A stretch of DNA of 64,000 nucleotides. Source: Flavobacteriaceae bacterium GSB9. Its GTDB lineage: Bacteria; Bacteroidota; Bacteroidia; Flavobacteriales; Flavobacteriaceae. The DNA lies in contig CP062007.1 of the NCBI GenBank assembly GCA_022749295.1, positions 2,294,001 through 2,358,000 on the forward strand, in the 5' to 3' direction. The translations under genes were made by a program, and so were the position numbers. Below the pieces are notes generated by a model, which ran no database searches, was not told the origin of the DNA, and saw only the letters and a program-made list of their open reading frames with translations. Positions 53,888 to 63,510 of this stretch are shown one piece after another; position 1 is the stretch's first letter; each line of letters opens with the position of its first letter.

Positions 53888-55153
53888 ATGATTAACAATA
53901 AAGTATTAGCCATTGTTTTAGGAGGTGGCCAAGGATCTAGACTTTATCCATTAACCGACAAAAGATCTAAACCCGCTGTTCCCATAGCTGGCAAATATAG
54001 GCTGGTAGACATTCCCATATCCAACTGCATCAACGCAGACATTAAACGTATTTTTGTTTTAACTCAGTTTAATTCTGCTGGCTTAAACAAACATATTAAA
54101 AACACATATCATTTTAGTTTTTTTAGTAGTGCCTTTGTAGATGTACTAGCTGCCGAACAAACACCACACAACAAAACTTGGTTTCAGGGAACCGCCGATG
54201 CCGTTAGGCAAAGCATGCACCACTTCTTAAACCACAATTTTGAATATGCCTTAATCTTATCTGGAGACCAATTGTACCAAATGGATTACGATAAAATGAT
54301 CGAAGCCCATGAAGAAAGTGGAGCGGAAATCTCTATTGCCACCATTCCTGTAAATGCAAAAGATGCTACTGGATTTGGCATACTCAAAGCCAACGAAGAC
54401 AATATTATAACCTCTTTTGTTGAAAAACCAGATGCTAGTTTACTACCTGACTGGAAATCGGATGTTAGTGACGAAATGAAATCCCAAGGCAGAGACTACT
54501 TAGCCTCAATGGGTATTTATGTGTTTAACAGAGATTTGCTAATCAAACTCACGGAAAACCCAGACACCAACGATTTTGGAAAGGAAATTATACCGCAATC
54601 CATCGACTCCCATAAAACTCTCAGCTATCAGTACGAAGGCTACTGGACCGATATTGGAACTGTAGAATCATTCTTTGAAGCCAACCTCGGGCTAACAGAC
54701 GATATTCCAAAATTCGATTTATACGATAGAGACAAACGTATCTATACCCACGCCCGTATGCTCCCAACTACAAAAGTAGCAGGGACATCTCTTGACAAAG
54801 CCGTGATTTCGGAAGGCTGCATTATAAGCGCTGCCAAAATCGAAAAATCAGTAATAGGCATTCGGTCAAGAATAGGTAAAGAATCAACCGTTATCAACAC
54901 GTACATGATGGGTAGCGATTACTACGAAACCTTAGAGGAAATGCAAAATAATAAAATTGAAATCTTAATGGGTATTGGTGAGCGCTGCTTTATAAAAAAC
55001 TGTATTATTGATAAAAATTGCCGTATAGGTGATGATGTGAGAATTAATGGTGGCACCCACTTAGAAGATACTGAGACCGATACATACTGTGTAAAAGAAG
55101 GCATTGTCGTTATTAAAAACGGGGCTACTATTCCAAAAGGATTTATTCTCTAA
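53888..55153 (+). CDS. glgC: Glucose-1-phosphate adenylyltransferase
   Basis: 421 residues: nucleotidyltransferase motif LGGGQGSRLYPLT, then KPAVPIAGKYRLVDIPISN (~27-45), GTADAVRQ (~100), and a C-terminal left-handed beta-helix. It makes ADP-glucose, the donor for the preceding enzyme. 39 bp after the GlgM-like gene. Confidence 0.95.
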   Translation: MINNKVLAIVLGGGQGSRLYPLTDKRSKPAVPIAGKYRLVDIPISNCINADIKRIFVLTQFNSAGLNKHIKNTYHFSFFSSAFVDVLAAEQTPHNKTWFQGTADAVRQSMHHFLNHNFEYALILSGDQLYQMDYDKMIEAHEESGAEISIATIPVNAKDATGFGILKANEDNIITSFVEKPDASLLPDWKSDVSDEMKSQGRDYLASMGIYVFNRDLLIKLTENPDTNDFGKEIIPQSIDSHKTLSYQYEGYWTDIGTVESFFEANLGLTDDIPKFDLYDRDKRIYTHARMLPTTKVAGTSLDKAVISEGCIISAAKIEKSVIGIRSRIGKESTVINTYMMGSDYYETLEEMQNNKIEILMGIGERCFIKNCIIDKNCRIGDDVRINGGTHLEDTETDTYCVKEGIVVIKNGATIPKGFIL

Positions 55154-55195
55154 AGCACTAAAATTTATTGACCCTATTAAATATCTAACCAAACA

Positions 55196-57133
55196 ATGCA
55201 AAACCAGAAAAGAGTAGTCATTGATTATGTATCACCAAGTATTAATTGTGGCGAATTTTACATCAAACGTGTCGTTAACGAAGTTGTTAATGTAGAAGCC
55301 CATATTTTGGCCGATGGCCACGATGTTTTAGGGGCTTCTGTTCTTTACAAACACGAAGATGAACAAAATTGGAAAGAGTCGCGAATGATTTTGCGCTCTA
55401 ACGACGAGTGGCAAACATCTTTTAAAGTAGAAAAGCAAGGTTTTTATACCTACAAAGTTGAAGCTTGGGTTGATTATGCCCTAAATTGGCGATATGGCCT
55501 AATAAGAAAAATTAACGATGGACAACACGTATCATCTGAATTACTTGAAGGTGCCGAATTTATTGAACCGCTCATTAAAACCGCTTTAGGTGACGACAAA
55601 GCATATTTAGAATACTTACACCGCATTTTTAAGAATGAAAACAATTACGGTGAAGCCATAACCGAAGCAGCCAAAGACAGGCTCTACTATATATTCTTTA
55701 ACAACCCCATAAAAACCCTTGCTAATACATCAAAAGCGTATCAAGTTTATGTAGACAGAAAACGCGCAAGGTTTAGCACTTGGTACGAGTTTTTTCCTCG
55801 ATCGGCCTCAGAGCACGAAGGCGTTCATGGTACATTTAACGATTGTGTGCGTTTATTACCTAGAATTAAAAGCATGGGGTTTGATGTGGTTTACCTACCT
55901 CCCATCCATCCCATTGGAGAGGTTAATCGTAAAGGCAAAAATAACACTACAGAAGCCAAACCTGGCGATGTAGGGTCGTGCTGGGGTATTGGCTCGCAAT
56001 ATGGCGGCCACAAAGACATACATCCACAACTTGGGAATCTGGATGATTTTAAGGCTTTAATCCAAGCTGCTAAAGACAACAACTTAGAGATTGCCATGGA
56101 CTACGCTTTGCAAGCAGCTCCTGATCATCCTTGGGTAAAAGACCACCCAAAGTGGTTTAAATGGCGGCCAGACGGCACAGTACAATATGCCGAAAACCCA
56201 CCCAAAAAATATCAAGATATTCTACCTATTTATTGGGAAAGTGAAGATTACAAAAACCTATGGAACGAATGCTTGGATATTTTAATGTTTTGGATCGATT
56301 GCGGCATCAAAATTTTTAGGGTAGATAACCCACACACCAAACCATTTTATTTTTGGAGTTGGATTATTTCAAAAGTAAAAGAAAAACATCCCGATGTTAT
56401 CTTTTTAGCCGAAGCGTTTACCGCACCCAAAGTTATGCAACAACTCGCCAAACAGGGTTATACACAATCTTATACCTATTTTACTTGGCGAGAAAGCAAA
56501 CATGACCTTATTCAGTATATTGAGGAGTTAACTAAATCGGAGCTCAAAGAATATATGCAGCCCAACTTTTGGCCCAATACGCCCGATATAAACCCGTATC
56601 ACCTGCAGGGTGCTAACGAAGCGATGCATATTATTCGTTACACTTTGGCAGCAACCCTTAGCTCATGTATAGGCATTTATGGACCTGTTTTTGAATATAT
56701 GCTTTCCGACCCGTTGCTTGGAAAAGAGGAATACCTGAATTCTGAAAAATTTCAATTTACACATTACGATTGGGGAATAAAAAACAAGTTGATTACCATT
56801 ATTGCTAAGATAAACTACATCAGAAACCTCAACGAAGCGCTTCAGCAAACCAATAATATTAAGTTTTGCCACATTCAAAACGACAATTTATTGGCATTTT
56901 ACAAATGGAACGAAGACAAATCCAATGAAATTTTTGTAGTCATCAGTTTAGATTCACATAATTCGCAACAAGGTACCGTACAGGTTCCTTTACATGAAAT
57001 CGGTGTTCATCATGGGCATAACCTTGAAATGCACGACTTAATAACCGATAGTCGTTATAACTGGAATAGCGAGTGGTGCTATGTGGAGTTGCACCCAACT
57101 TTACCGTTCCATATCTTTAAAATCAACAAATAA
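55196..57133 (+). CDS. glgE: Alpha-1,4-glucan:maltose-1-phosphate maltosyltransferase
   Basis: 645 residues, GH13_3. The N-terminal beta domain and helical insert typical of GlgE (~1-195) precede ARFSTWYEFFPRS (~191) and the catalytic barrel. Nucleophile Asp lies in FRVDNPHTKP (~377), general acid Glu in FLAEAFT (~405), and GPVFEYMLSDP is near 497. It transfers maltosyl units from maltose-1-phosphate to glucan ends. The stop is 2 bp before the maltokinase start. The key residues are all present. Confidence 0.92.
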   Translation: MQNQKRVVIDYVSPSINCGEFYIKRVVNEVVNVEAHILADGHDVLGASVLYKHEDEQNWKESRMILRSNDEWQTSFKVEKQGFYTYKVEAWVDYALNWRYGLIRKINDGQHVSSELLEGAEFIEPLIKTALGDDKAYLEYLHRIFKNENNYGEAITEAAKDRLYYIFFNNPIKTLANTSKAYQVYVDRKRARFSTWYEFFPRSASEHEGVHGTFNDCVRLLPRIKSMGFDVVYLPPIHPIGEVNRKGKNNTTEAKPGDVGSCWGIGSQYGGHKDIHPQLGNLDDFKALIQAAKDNNLEIAMDYALQAAPDHPWVKDHPKWFKWRPDGTVQYAENPPKKYQDILPIYWESEDYKNLWNECLDILMFWIDCGIKIFRVDNPHTKPFYFWSWIISKVKEKHPDVIFLAEAFTAPKVMQQLAKQGYTQSYTYFTWRESKHDLIQYIEELTKSELKEYMQPNFWPNTPDINPYHLQGANEAMHIIRYTLAATLSSCIGIYGPVFEYMLSDPLLGKEEYLNSEKFQFTHYDWGIKNKLITIIAKINYIRNLNEALQQTNNIKFCHIQNDNLLAFYKWNEDKSNEIFVVISLDSHNSQQGTVQVPLHEIGVHHGHNLEMHDLITDSRYNWNSEWCYVELHPTLPFHIFKINK

Positions 57134-57135
57134 AT

Positions 57136-58767
57136 ATGAGCAATAATGTTTCAACAAAATCAGCCCAACCTGTTTTCGTGAGCGCCAAGCCATGGGAAGA
57201 CTTATTGGATTACCCTGATTTTGTTGAAACGTTCTTATCAGATGTACTAGAAAAATACATTGTCAATCAACGTTGGTACGGCGGAAAATCAAGTCAACTC
57301 AAATACATTGAACTATCTGAATTTTTTAAAATCCAACAAAACGGCGAAATTTACTATGGGCTTATTTTAGAAGTCAATTTTGTTGAAGCATTTTACCAAC
57401 ATTATTTTTTACCCATAGCCTTTGTAACCGATGAGGATTTTGCAAAAAAAGACCAAATTCTTCCTATAGAAATAAATAATCAATTTGGGTATATTATTGA
57501 TGCCACAAATTTAGAAGCTTTTAGGAAATTAGTCTTCGAGCGTATTGCCAAGGCAGAGCCGAAAGACACCACCAAGGTTCAGTATCACAAAAGCCATATG
57601 TTCGGCCACCTTAAATACGAGTCTTCAAGGTTTATTGGCTTAGAACAAAGCAACACCTCGTTGGTTTATAATGAAAAATATGTTTTAAAGTTTTTCAGAC
57701 GGATTTTCGCAGATAAAAATCCAGACTACGAGATGAGTCGTTTTCTTTCTGAAAAAAAGGAATTTAAAAACACTCCGGCCTATTTGGGCAGCATCAATTT
57801 GGTCGATTCCAATAATGTGAACATTACTATTGGCTTAATGCAACAAATGATTCCTAACCAAGGTGATGCTTGGGATTATATGCTGAAAGAATTGCACAAA
57901 GTTTTTTGTAACATAGAATACAAAACCATTGCTATTGACCAGCTTCCCAATACAGATTTGTACCAACGCTTAAACATTCAAAGTATTCCTCCAGAAATTA
58001 TAGATTGGGCCGGTTTAAATATATTTAACCAAGTACAAACCTTAGCCAAGCGAACAGCCGAAATGCACATCGCATTAGGCTCTGAGTTTGAAGAAACTGC
58101 ATTTACACCAACTCATTATAACGGCGATTATACAGTTTGGTTAAAGAATAAAATGCTTTATCAATTCCAAAACAGGCTCAATACCGTTGAAAACAACCTC
58201 AACAAACTAGAGGGCATGGCTTTAAAATTGGCCAACGAATTTCTGGATAAAAAAAACATAATCAGGAAACGCTTTGTTGATTTTAATTGGACCAAGCTAA
58301 AAGGCGAACGCATAAGAATTCATGGCGATTACCATTTAGGCCAAATACTGGTTAAAGACAACGATTTTTATATTCTCGATTTTGAAGGCGAGCCCGAAAG
58401 CACCATACGTGACCGAAAGGTAAAGCAGCCTCCTCTAAAAGATGTTGCAGGGTTGTTCAGGTCGTTTCATTATGCTATTTACGCCAATGTATTTAACAAC
58501 CATAAGCAACATTACAAAGCCTCTTTAGAAGAATTATTTAAAGCTTCAGAAATTCTATACCGCTACATTACCGGTCTGTTTTTAGGCACTTACGTTTACG
58601 AAACACAAAATGCAAACTTAAATCTAGGATATAACCAAGAGCGTATTTTTATACTAAAATACTGTCTGCTTGAAAAAGCAGTTTACGAGTTGGGGTACGA
58701 ACTCAACTCACGCCCAGAATGGGCAATCATCCCACTAAAGGGAATATCTAATATAATAAATCATTAA
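57136..58767 (+). CDS. Maltokinase (Pep2/Mak-like)
   Basis: 543 residues. The N-terminal cap domain begins near VNQRWYGGKSSQ (~44), and the C-terminal kinase half has the APH-like catalytic loop IHGDYHLGQIL (~394-404) and metal-binding DFEGEP (~415-420). It phosphorylates maltose to maltose-1-phosphate, the GlgE donor. In many bacteria this domain is fused to trehalose synthase; here it stands alone. Confidence 0.88.
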   Translation: MSNNVSTKSAQPVFVSAKPWEDLLDYPDFVETFLSDVLEKYIVNQRWYGGKSSQLKYIELSEFFKIQQNGEIYYGLILEVNFVEAFYQHYFLPIAFVTDEDFAKKDQILPIEINNQFGYIIDATNLEAFRKLVFERIAKAEPKDTTKVQYHKSHMFGHLKYESSRFIGLEQSNTSLVYNEKYVLKFFRRIFADKNPDYEMSRFLSEKKEFKNTPAYLGSINLVDSNNVNITIGLMQQMIPNQGDAWDYMLKELHKVFCNIEYKTIAIDQLPNTDLYQRLNIQSIPPEIIDWAGLNIFNQVQTLAKRTAEMHIALGSEFEETAFTPTHYNGDYTVWLKNKMLYQFQNRLNTVENNLNKLEGMALKLANEFLDKKNIIRKRFVDFNWTKLKGERIRIHGDYHLGQILVKDNDFYILDFEGEPESTIRDRKVKQPPLKDVAGLFRSFHYAIYANVFNNHKQHYKASLEELFKASEILYRYITGLFLGTYVYETQNANLNLGYNQERIFILKYCLLEKAVYELGYELNSRPEWAIIPLKGISNIINH

Positions 58768-58772
58768 AATAT

Positions 58773-60683
58773 ATGGCACAAGTAAAAGTTTACAGTTTAT
58801 TTACAGAATTCGACATCAACCTTTTTAAAGCCGGTAAGCATTACAGGCTTTACGAAAAATTTGGTTCACACCTAGTTACCGTTGATGGTATAGAAGGCGT
58901 CTATTTTGCCGTATGGGCGCCCAGCGCTAAGCAAGTTTCTGTAATTGGTGATTTTAATTATTGGATGGAAGGCGAACACCAGCTAAACGTACGTTGGGAT
59001 TCCAGCGGTATTTGGGAAGGTTTTATTCCTCTTGTTGAAAAGGGGGCAAAATATAAATACAAAATACAAAGCCATAACAATGATATAAAAACCGAAAAGG
59101 CCGACCCCTATGCAAGACGCTACGAACACCCACCAAGCACCGCATCTATAGTTTGGGACGATGACTACAAGTGGAAGGACAAAAACTGGATGAAAACCCG
59201 TAAAAAGAATAATGCGCTAGATGCACCATACTCTGTTTACGAAGTCCATTTAGGCTCTTGGAAGAAAAATGTAGAAGAGAATAGGTTCATGTCGTATTAT
59301 GAGCTGGCAGACGATTTGGTAAATTATGTAAAAGACATGAACTTTACCCATGTAGAGCTTATGCCTATTATGGAGTATCCTTACGACCCCTCTTGGGGCT
59401 ACCAACTTACGGGGTATTTTGCGCCCACATCGCGCTTTGGTTATCCCGAAGAGTTTAAGTATCTGATTGATAAACTCCACCAAAACGATATTGGTATTAT
59501 TTTAGATTGGGTACCGTCGCATTTCCCTGAAGATGCTCACGGTTTGGGCTTTTTCGATGGTTCTCACCTATACGAACACCCAGATAAACGTAAAGGCTAC
59601 CACCAAGACTGGAAAAGTTTAATATTTAATTACGAAAGAAACGAAGTGCGTTCGTTCTTAATAAGTAATGCCATTTTCTGGATGGACCAATACCATGCCG
59701 ACGGGCTGCGTGTAGATGCCGTAGCATCCATGTTATTTTTAGATTATTCACGTGAAGACGGCGAATGGGAGCCTAATATTTACGGTGGCAGAGAAAACTT
59801 GGCTGTTATAAGTTTTCTTAAAGAATTGAATGAAGAAATTTATGCATCCTTTCCCGATGTGCAGACCATTGCCGAAGAATCGACAGCCTTCCCTATGGTT
59901 TCAAAACCCACTTTTGTTGGCGGATTAGGTTTTGGCATGAAATGGATGATGGGCTGGATGCACGACACGCTTGAGTACTTTGCAAAAGATCCTGTTTACA
60001 GAAAATACCATCACAACGAGATTACCTTTAGTTTAGCATATGCCTTTACCGAAAACTTCATGTTGCCTTTGTCGCACGACGAAGTGGTTTATGGCAAAAA
60101 CTCAATAGTAGGAAGAATGCCCGGCGATGAGTGGCAACGTTTTGCTAACCTCAGGTTGCTCTATGGCTATATGTTTACACACCCAGGAACCAAGTTATTG
60201 TTTATGGGCGGTGAATTTGGACAATACAATGAATGGGATTTTCAAGAAAGTTTAGATTGGAACCTACTAGATTTTAAACCACATAAAGACACACAAAATT
60301 TCTATAAAGCACTAAACAAATTCTATAAAACAACACCAGCGCTTTACGAAAAACCATTTTCTGGCGAAGGTTTTGAATGGATAAGTTATGACGACCATGA
60401 AAATTGTGTGATTTCCTATATCCGAAAGGGCTACAACCCTGAAGAAAACGTTGCTGTAATTTGCAACCTAACCCCTAGCATTAGAGAAAACTACCGTATT
60501 GGTGTTCCGGTTAAGGGCAAACTAAAAGAAATCTTTAACAGCGATTTAGAGGAATTTGGTGGTAGTGGCGTTTCAAATACAAAACAAATAACCATTAAAA
60601 AAACACCTTGGAACGGCAAAGATTATTCAGCAGAAGTAACCTTACCGCCTTTAGCTGTAACGGTGTTTCAATTTAAATCTTAA
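58773..60683 (+). CDS. glgB: 1,4-alpha-glucan branching enzyme
   Basis: 636 residues: CBM48 N-terminal domain (FAVWAPSAKQVSVIGDFN, ~46-63), GH13_9 barrel with nucleophile in RVDAVASML (~312), acid/base in IAEESTAFP (~366) and HDE in LSHDEVVYG (~432). It makes alpha-1,6 branches in the glucan. Last gene of the operon, followed by a strong hairpin. Confidence 0.96.
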   Translation: MAQVKVYSLFTEFDINLFKAGKHYRLYEKFGSHLVTVDGIEGVYFAVWAPSAKQVSVIGDFNYWMEGEHQLNVRWDSSGIWEGFIPLVEKGAKYKYKIQSHNNDIKTEKADPYARRYEHPPSTASIVWDDDYKWKDKNWMKTRKKNNALDAPYSVYEVHLGSWKKNVEENRFMSYYELADDLVNYVKDMNFTHVELMPIMEYPYDPSWGYQLTGYFAPTSRFGYPEEFKYLIDKLHQNDIGIILDWVPSHFPEDAHGLGFFDGSHLYEHPDKRKGYHQDWKSLIFNYERNEVRSFLISNAIFWMDQYHADGLRVDAVASMLFLDYSREDGEWEPNIYGGRENLAVISFLKELNEEIYASFPDVQTIAEESTAFPMVSKPTFVGGLGFGMKWMMGWMHDTLEYFAKDPVYRKYHHNEITFSLAYAFTENFMLPLSHDEVVYGKNSIVGRMPGDEWQRFANLRLLYGYMFTHPGTKLLFMGGEFGQYNEWDFQESLDWNLLDFKPHKDTQNFYKALNKFYKTTPALYEKPFSGEGFEWISYDDHENCVISYIRKGYNPEENVAVICNLTPSIRENYRIGVPVKGKLKEIFNSDLEEFGGSGVSNTKQITIKKTPWNGKDYSAEVTLPPLAVTVFQFKS

Positions 60684-60690
60684 AATAAAA

Positions 60691-60734
60691 AGTCTCTTGC
60701 CCTGCTCTCACAATTACGGGGCAAAAGACTTTAA
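60691..60734 (+). terminator. Terminator after glgB
   Basis: Long stem AGTCTCTTGCCC / GGGGCAAAAGACT, ending in TTT, directly after glgB. Confidence 0.75.
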
Positions 60735-60951
60735 TCTAGTACTTAACACTAAAAATCACTACTGATTTTCAAATTAATTTGCTATTAATCTCCATAAAAA
60801 TACATCTGAAAATACTTTTTTGTAAGATCCACAACTATGTGTTTGAATATTTGAGCATTACACAAATTTCTTAGTTATTTTTTAATAAAATTTGACACGA
60901 CTTAAATTTAAAAATTAGTATTTTCGGCATTTATTATACACGCATAACTCT
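60735..60951. other. Intergenic region before the GH31 gene
   Basis: 217 bp, AT-rich. Probably contains the alpha-glucosidase promoter, since a terminator lies upstream; TAGTATTTTCGG at ~60917 is a weak -7-like match. Nothing else recognised. Confidence 0.3.
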
Positions 60952-63354
60952 ATGATATTAAATACAGAACTTGAATACAAAGGAAATTTATTTCCTTCCA
61001 AAATAATAAAATATGAAAAAAACCTAAATGTACTGTCTTTTACTACCGAGAATGGTGTAAAATTAGAGGTTACTGTACGCCGCGATAGTATCTTAAGGTT
61101 TAGGTTTACAACAACAGGTATATTTGATAACGATTTTTCGTATGCTATTACAAAATACGCTAGCCGTGGTTATAACCACCTAGAAGTTACCGAAGATAAT
61201 GAACATTACATCATTACCACATCAAAATTGATTTGCTACATTTCAAAAATAGATTTAAGATCATCTATTTACGACGCTAAAGATAATAGCCTGATATGTG
61301 AAGACGAATTAGGCTTCCACTGGGAAGAAAGCTACCAATTTGGCGGCGATGTCGTTAAAATGTCTAAAACAGCACAGCCCGGCGAAAGCTACTATGGTCT
61401 TGGCGACAAACCCGTAGACAACAACTTAAAAGGGAAGCGTTTTGAAAATTGGGTGACCGATTCTTATGCTTACGGAAGAGATACGGATCCCATTTATAAA
61501 GCCATTCCGTTTTACACGGCCTTACAGAACAAAAAATCTTACGGTATATTTTTCGATAACACGTTCCGTTCTTATTTCGATTTTTGCAGTGAACGACGTA
61601 ACATTACCAGCTTTTGGGCACATGGTGGTGAGATGAACTATTATTTTATCTATGGCCCAGAGATGTCTGAAGTAGTTGCCAACTACACCGATTTAACAGG
61701 TAAACCACACGAAATGCCCGCGCTGTGGGCACTTGGTTACCACCAATGCAAGTGGAGCTACTACCCAGAATCTAATGTTAAAGAAATTGCTGCTAAGTTT
61801 AGAGAACTGAAAATTCCTTGTGATGCCATTTATTTGGATATTGATTATATGGAAGGATTTAGGTGCTTTACATGGAGTAAAGAATATTTTCCAGATCCTA
61901 AACGTATGGTAAAGGAACTCGCTGACGATGGCTTTAAAACCATTGTTATTATAGATCCAGGAATTAAAATAGACATGGATTATTCTGTGTTTAAAGAAGG
62001 CCTTGAAAAAGACTATTTCTGCAAACGTGCCGATGGGCCATATATGAAAGGGAAAGTATGGCCTGGAGAATGTTATTTTCCAGACTTTACCAAACCAGAA
62101 GTAAGAGATTGGTGGTCCAATTTATTTAAGGAATTAGTAGAAGATATAGGCGTAAAAGGTGTTTGGAACGATATGAACGAACCTGCCGTTATGGATGTTC
62201 CTGGAAAAACTTTTCCAGACGATGTGCGACACGATTACGATGGCAACGCTTGCAGTCACCGAAAAGCGCATAACATTTACGGCATGCAAATGGCACGTGC
62301 CACCTATCAAGGCTTAAAGAAATTTTCATATCCTAAACGTCCTTTTGTTATTACCAGAGCGGCTTATTCGGGTACACAACGCTATACGTCAAGCTGGACG
62401 GGCGATAACGTGGCCTCTTGGGATCATCTAAACATTGCCAACCTGCAAGCCCAACGTATGGCTATGTCTGGTTTTTCATTCATTGGTTCAGATATTGGAG
62501 GGTTTGCCGAACAACCCAATGGTGAACTTTATGCCCGTTGGATACAATTGGGTATTTTCCACCCTTTTTGTAGAACGCACTCTTCTGGAGACCACGGAGA
62601 CCAAGAACCATGGGCATTTGACAAAACCATAACTGATGTCGTTAGAAAGTTCATTGAACTTCGTTATCAATTATTACCGTACTTATACACGGCGTTTTGG
62701 AGATATGCCGATGAAGGTATTCCTATCTTAAAATCGTTAGTACTTTACGATCAAGAAGATCAACAAACGCACTATAGAAACGACGAGTTTATTTTTGGTG
62801 AAAAAATACTGGTTTGCCCTGTAAATGGACCCAATCAAAAAGGAAGGCGCATGTACATTCCTCGCGGGAAATGGTATAACTTTTGGACTGACGAGGTTGT
62901 AAAAGGCGGGCAAGAACTATGGGTTGATGCTGATCTTGATAGTATGCCTCTTTTTGTTAAAGAAGGTGCAATTATTCCTAAATATCCTATCCAACAATAT
63001 GTAGGTGAAAAAACGATTGAAGAATTAACGCTAGATGTGTATTACAAACAAGGCAAAGAAAACTCAATGGTTTATGAAGATGCTAATGATGGTTACGATT
63101 ACATAAAAGGCCGCTATAGTTTAAGAGATTTTAAACTTCATGGCAAGAAAGATGAGTTGATAATTCAACAACATAAATCTGGAAAGTATGTAACCACATA
63201 CAAAACCTTTAAATTAAAATTACACGGCCTACCTTTCAAAATTTCAAAAATTGAGGTAGATAATGTTGAAATTCCGTTTAAAGAACTAAAGCTTAATGGG
63301 GACAACACTTTAACACTTATTAAAGAGTTTACAGAGTTGCACATTATGGCTTAA
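60952..63354 (+). CDS. GH31 alpha-glucosidase
   Basis: 800 residues, GH31 plan: N-terminal beta-sandwich (~1-235), barrel starting near PALWALGYHQCKWSYYPE (~257-274). Nucleophile Asp is in GVWNDMNEPAVMD (~403-415) and acid/base in SWTGDNVASW (~481-490), followed by C-terminal beta domains. No signal peptide, so cytoplasmic. Likely trims maltose/malto-oligosaccharides or glucan, balancing the operon upstream. Exact linkage specificity is unknown. Confidence 0.92.
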   Translation: MILNTELEYKGNLFPSKIIKYEKNLNVLSFTTENGVKLEVTVRRDSILRFRFTTTGIFDNDFSYAITKYASRGYNHLEVTEDNEHYIITTSKLICYISKIDLRSSIYDAKDNSLICEDELGFHWEESYQFGGDVVKMSKTAQPGESYYGLGDKPVDNNLKGKRFENWVTDSYAYGRDTDPIYKAIPFYTALQNKKSYGIFFDNTFRSYFDFCSERRNITSFWAHGGEMNYYFIYGPEMSEVVANYTDLTGKPHEMPALWALGYHQCKWSYYPESNVKEIAAKFRELKIPCDAIYLDIDYMEGFRCFTWSKEYFPDPKRMVKELADDGFKTIVIIDPGIKIDMDYSVFKEGLEKDYFCKRADGPYMKGKVWPGECYFPDFTKPEVRDWWSNLFKELVEDIGVKGVWNDMNEPAVMDVPGKTFPDDVRHDYDGNACSHRKAHNIYGMQMARATYQGLKKFSYPKRPFVITRAAYSGTQRYTSSWTGDNVASWDHLNIANLQAQRMAMSGFSFIGSDIGGFAEQPNGELYARWIQLGIFHPFCRTHSSGDHGDQEPWAFDKTITDVVRKFIELRYQLLPYLYTAFWRYADEGIPILKSLVLYDQEDQQTHYRNDEFIFGEKILVCPVNGPNQKGRRMYIPRGKWYNFWTDEVVKGGQELWVDADLDSMPLFVKEGAIIPKYPIQQYVGEKTIEELTLDVYYKQGKENSMVYEDANDGYDYIKGRYSLRDFKLHGKKDELIIQQHKSGKYVTTYKTFKLKLHGLPFKISKIEVDNVEIPFKELKLNGDNTLTLIKEFTELHIMA

Positions 63355-63378
63355 GCGCATCATAAATTAATTTTTAGA

Positions 63379-63408
63379 GCCCCACTTTTTGAAGTGGGGC
63401 TTTTTTTG
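63379..63408 (+). terminator. Terminator after the GH31 gene
   Basis: GCCCCACTT / AAGTGGGGC hairpin followed by seven Ts. Confidence 0.88.
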
Positions 63409-63510
63409 TCTTTGTTCGTGACTCTTAAAAAAGTCAAGAATGCCGTTCGTCGGAAAAATATTTTAAAAACCCACCTATTAAGGTTTCTTTGTAGAGCCAT
63501 AAGCTAAAAA

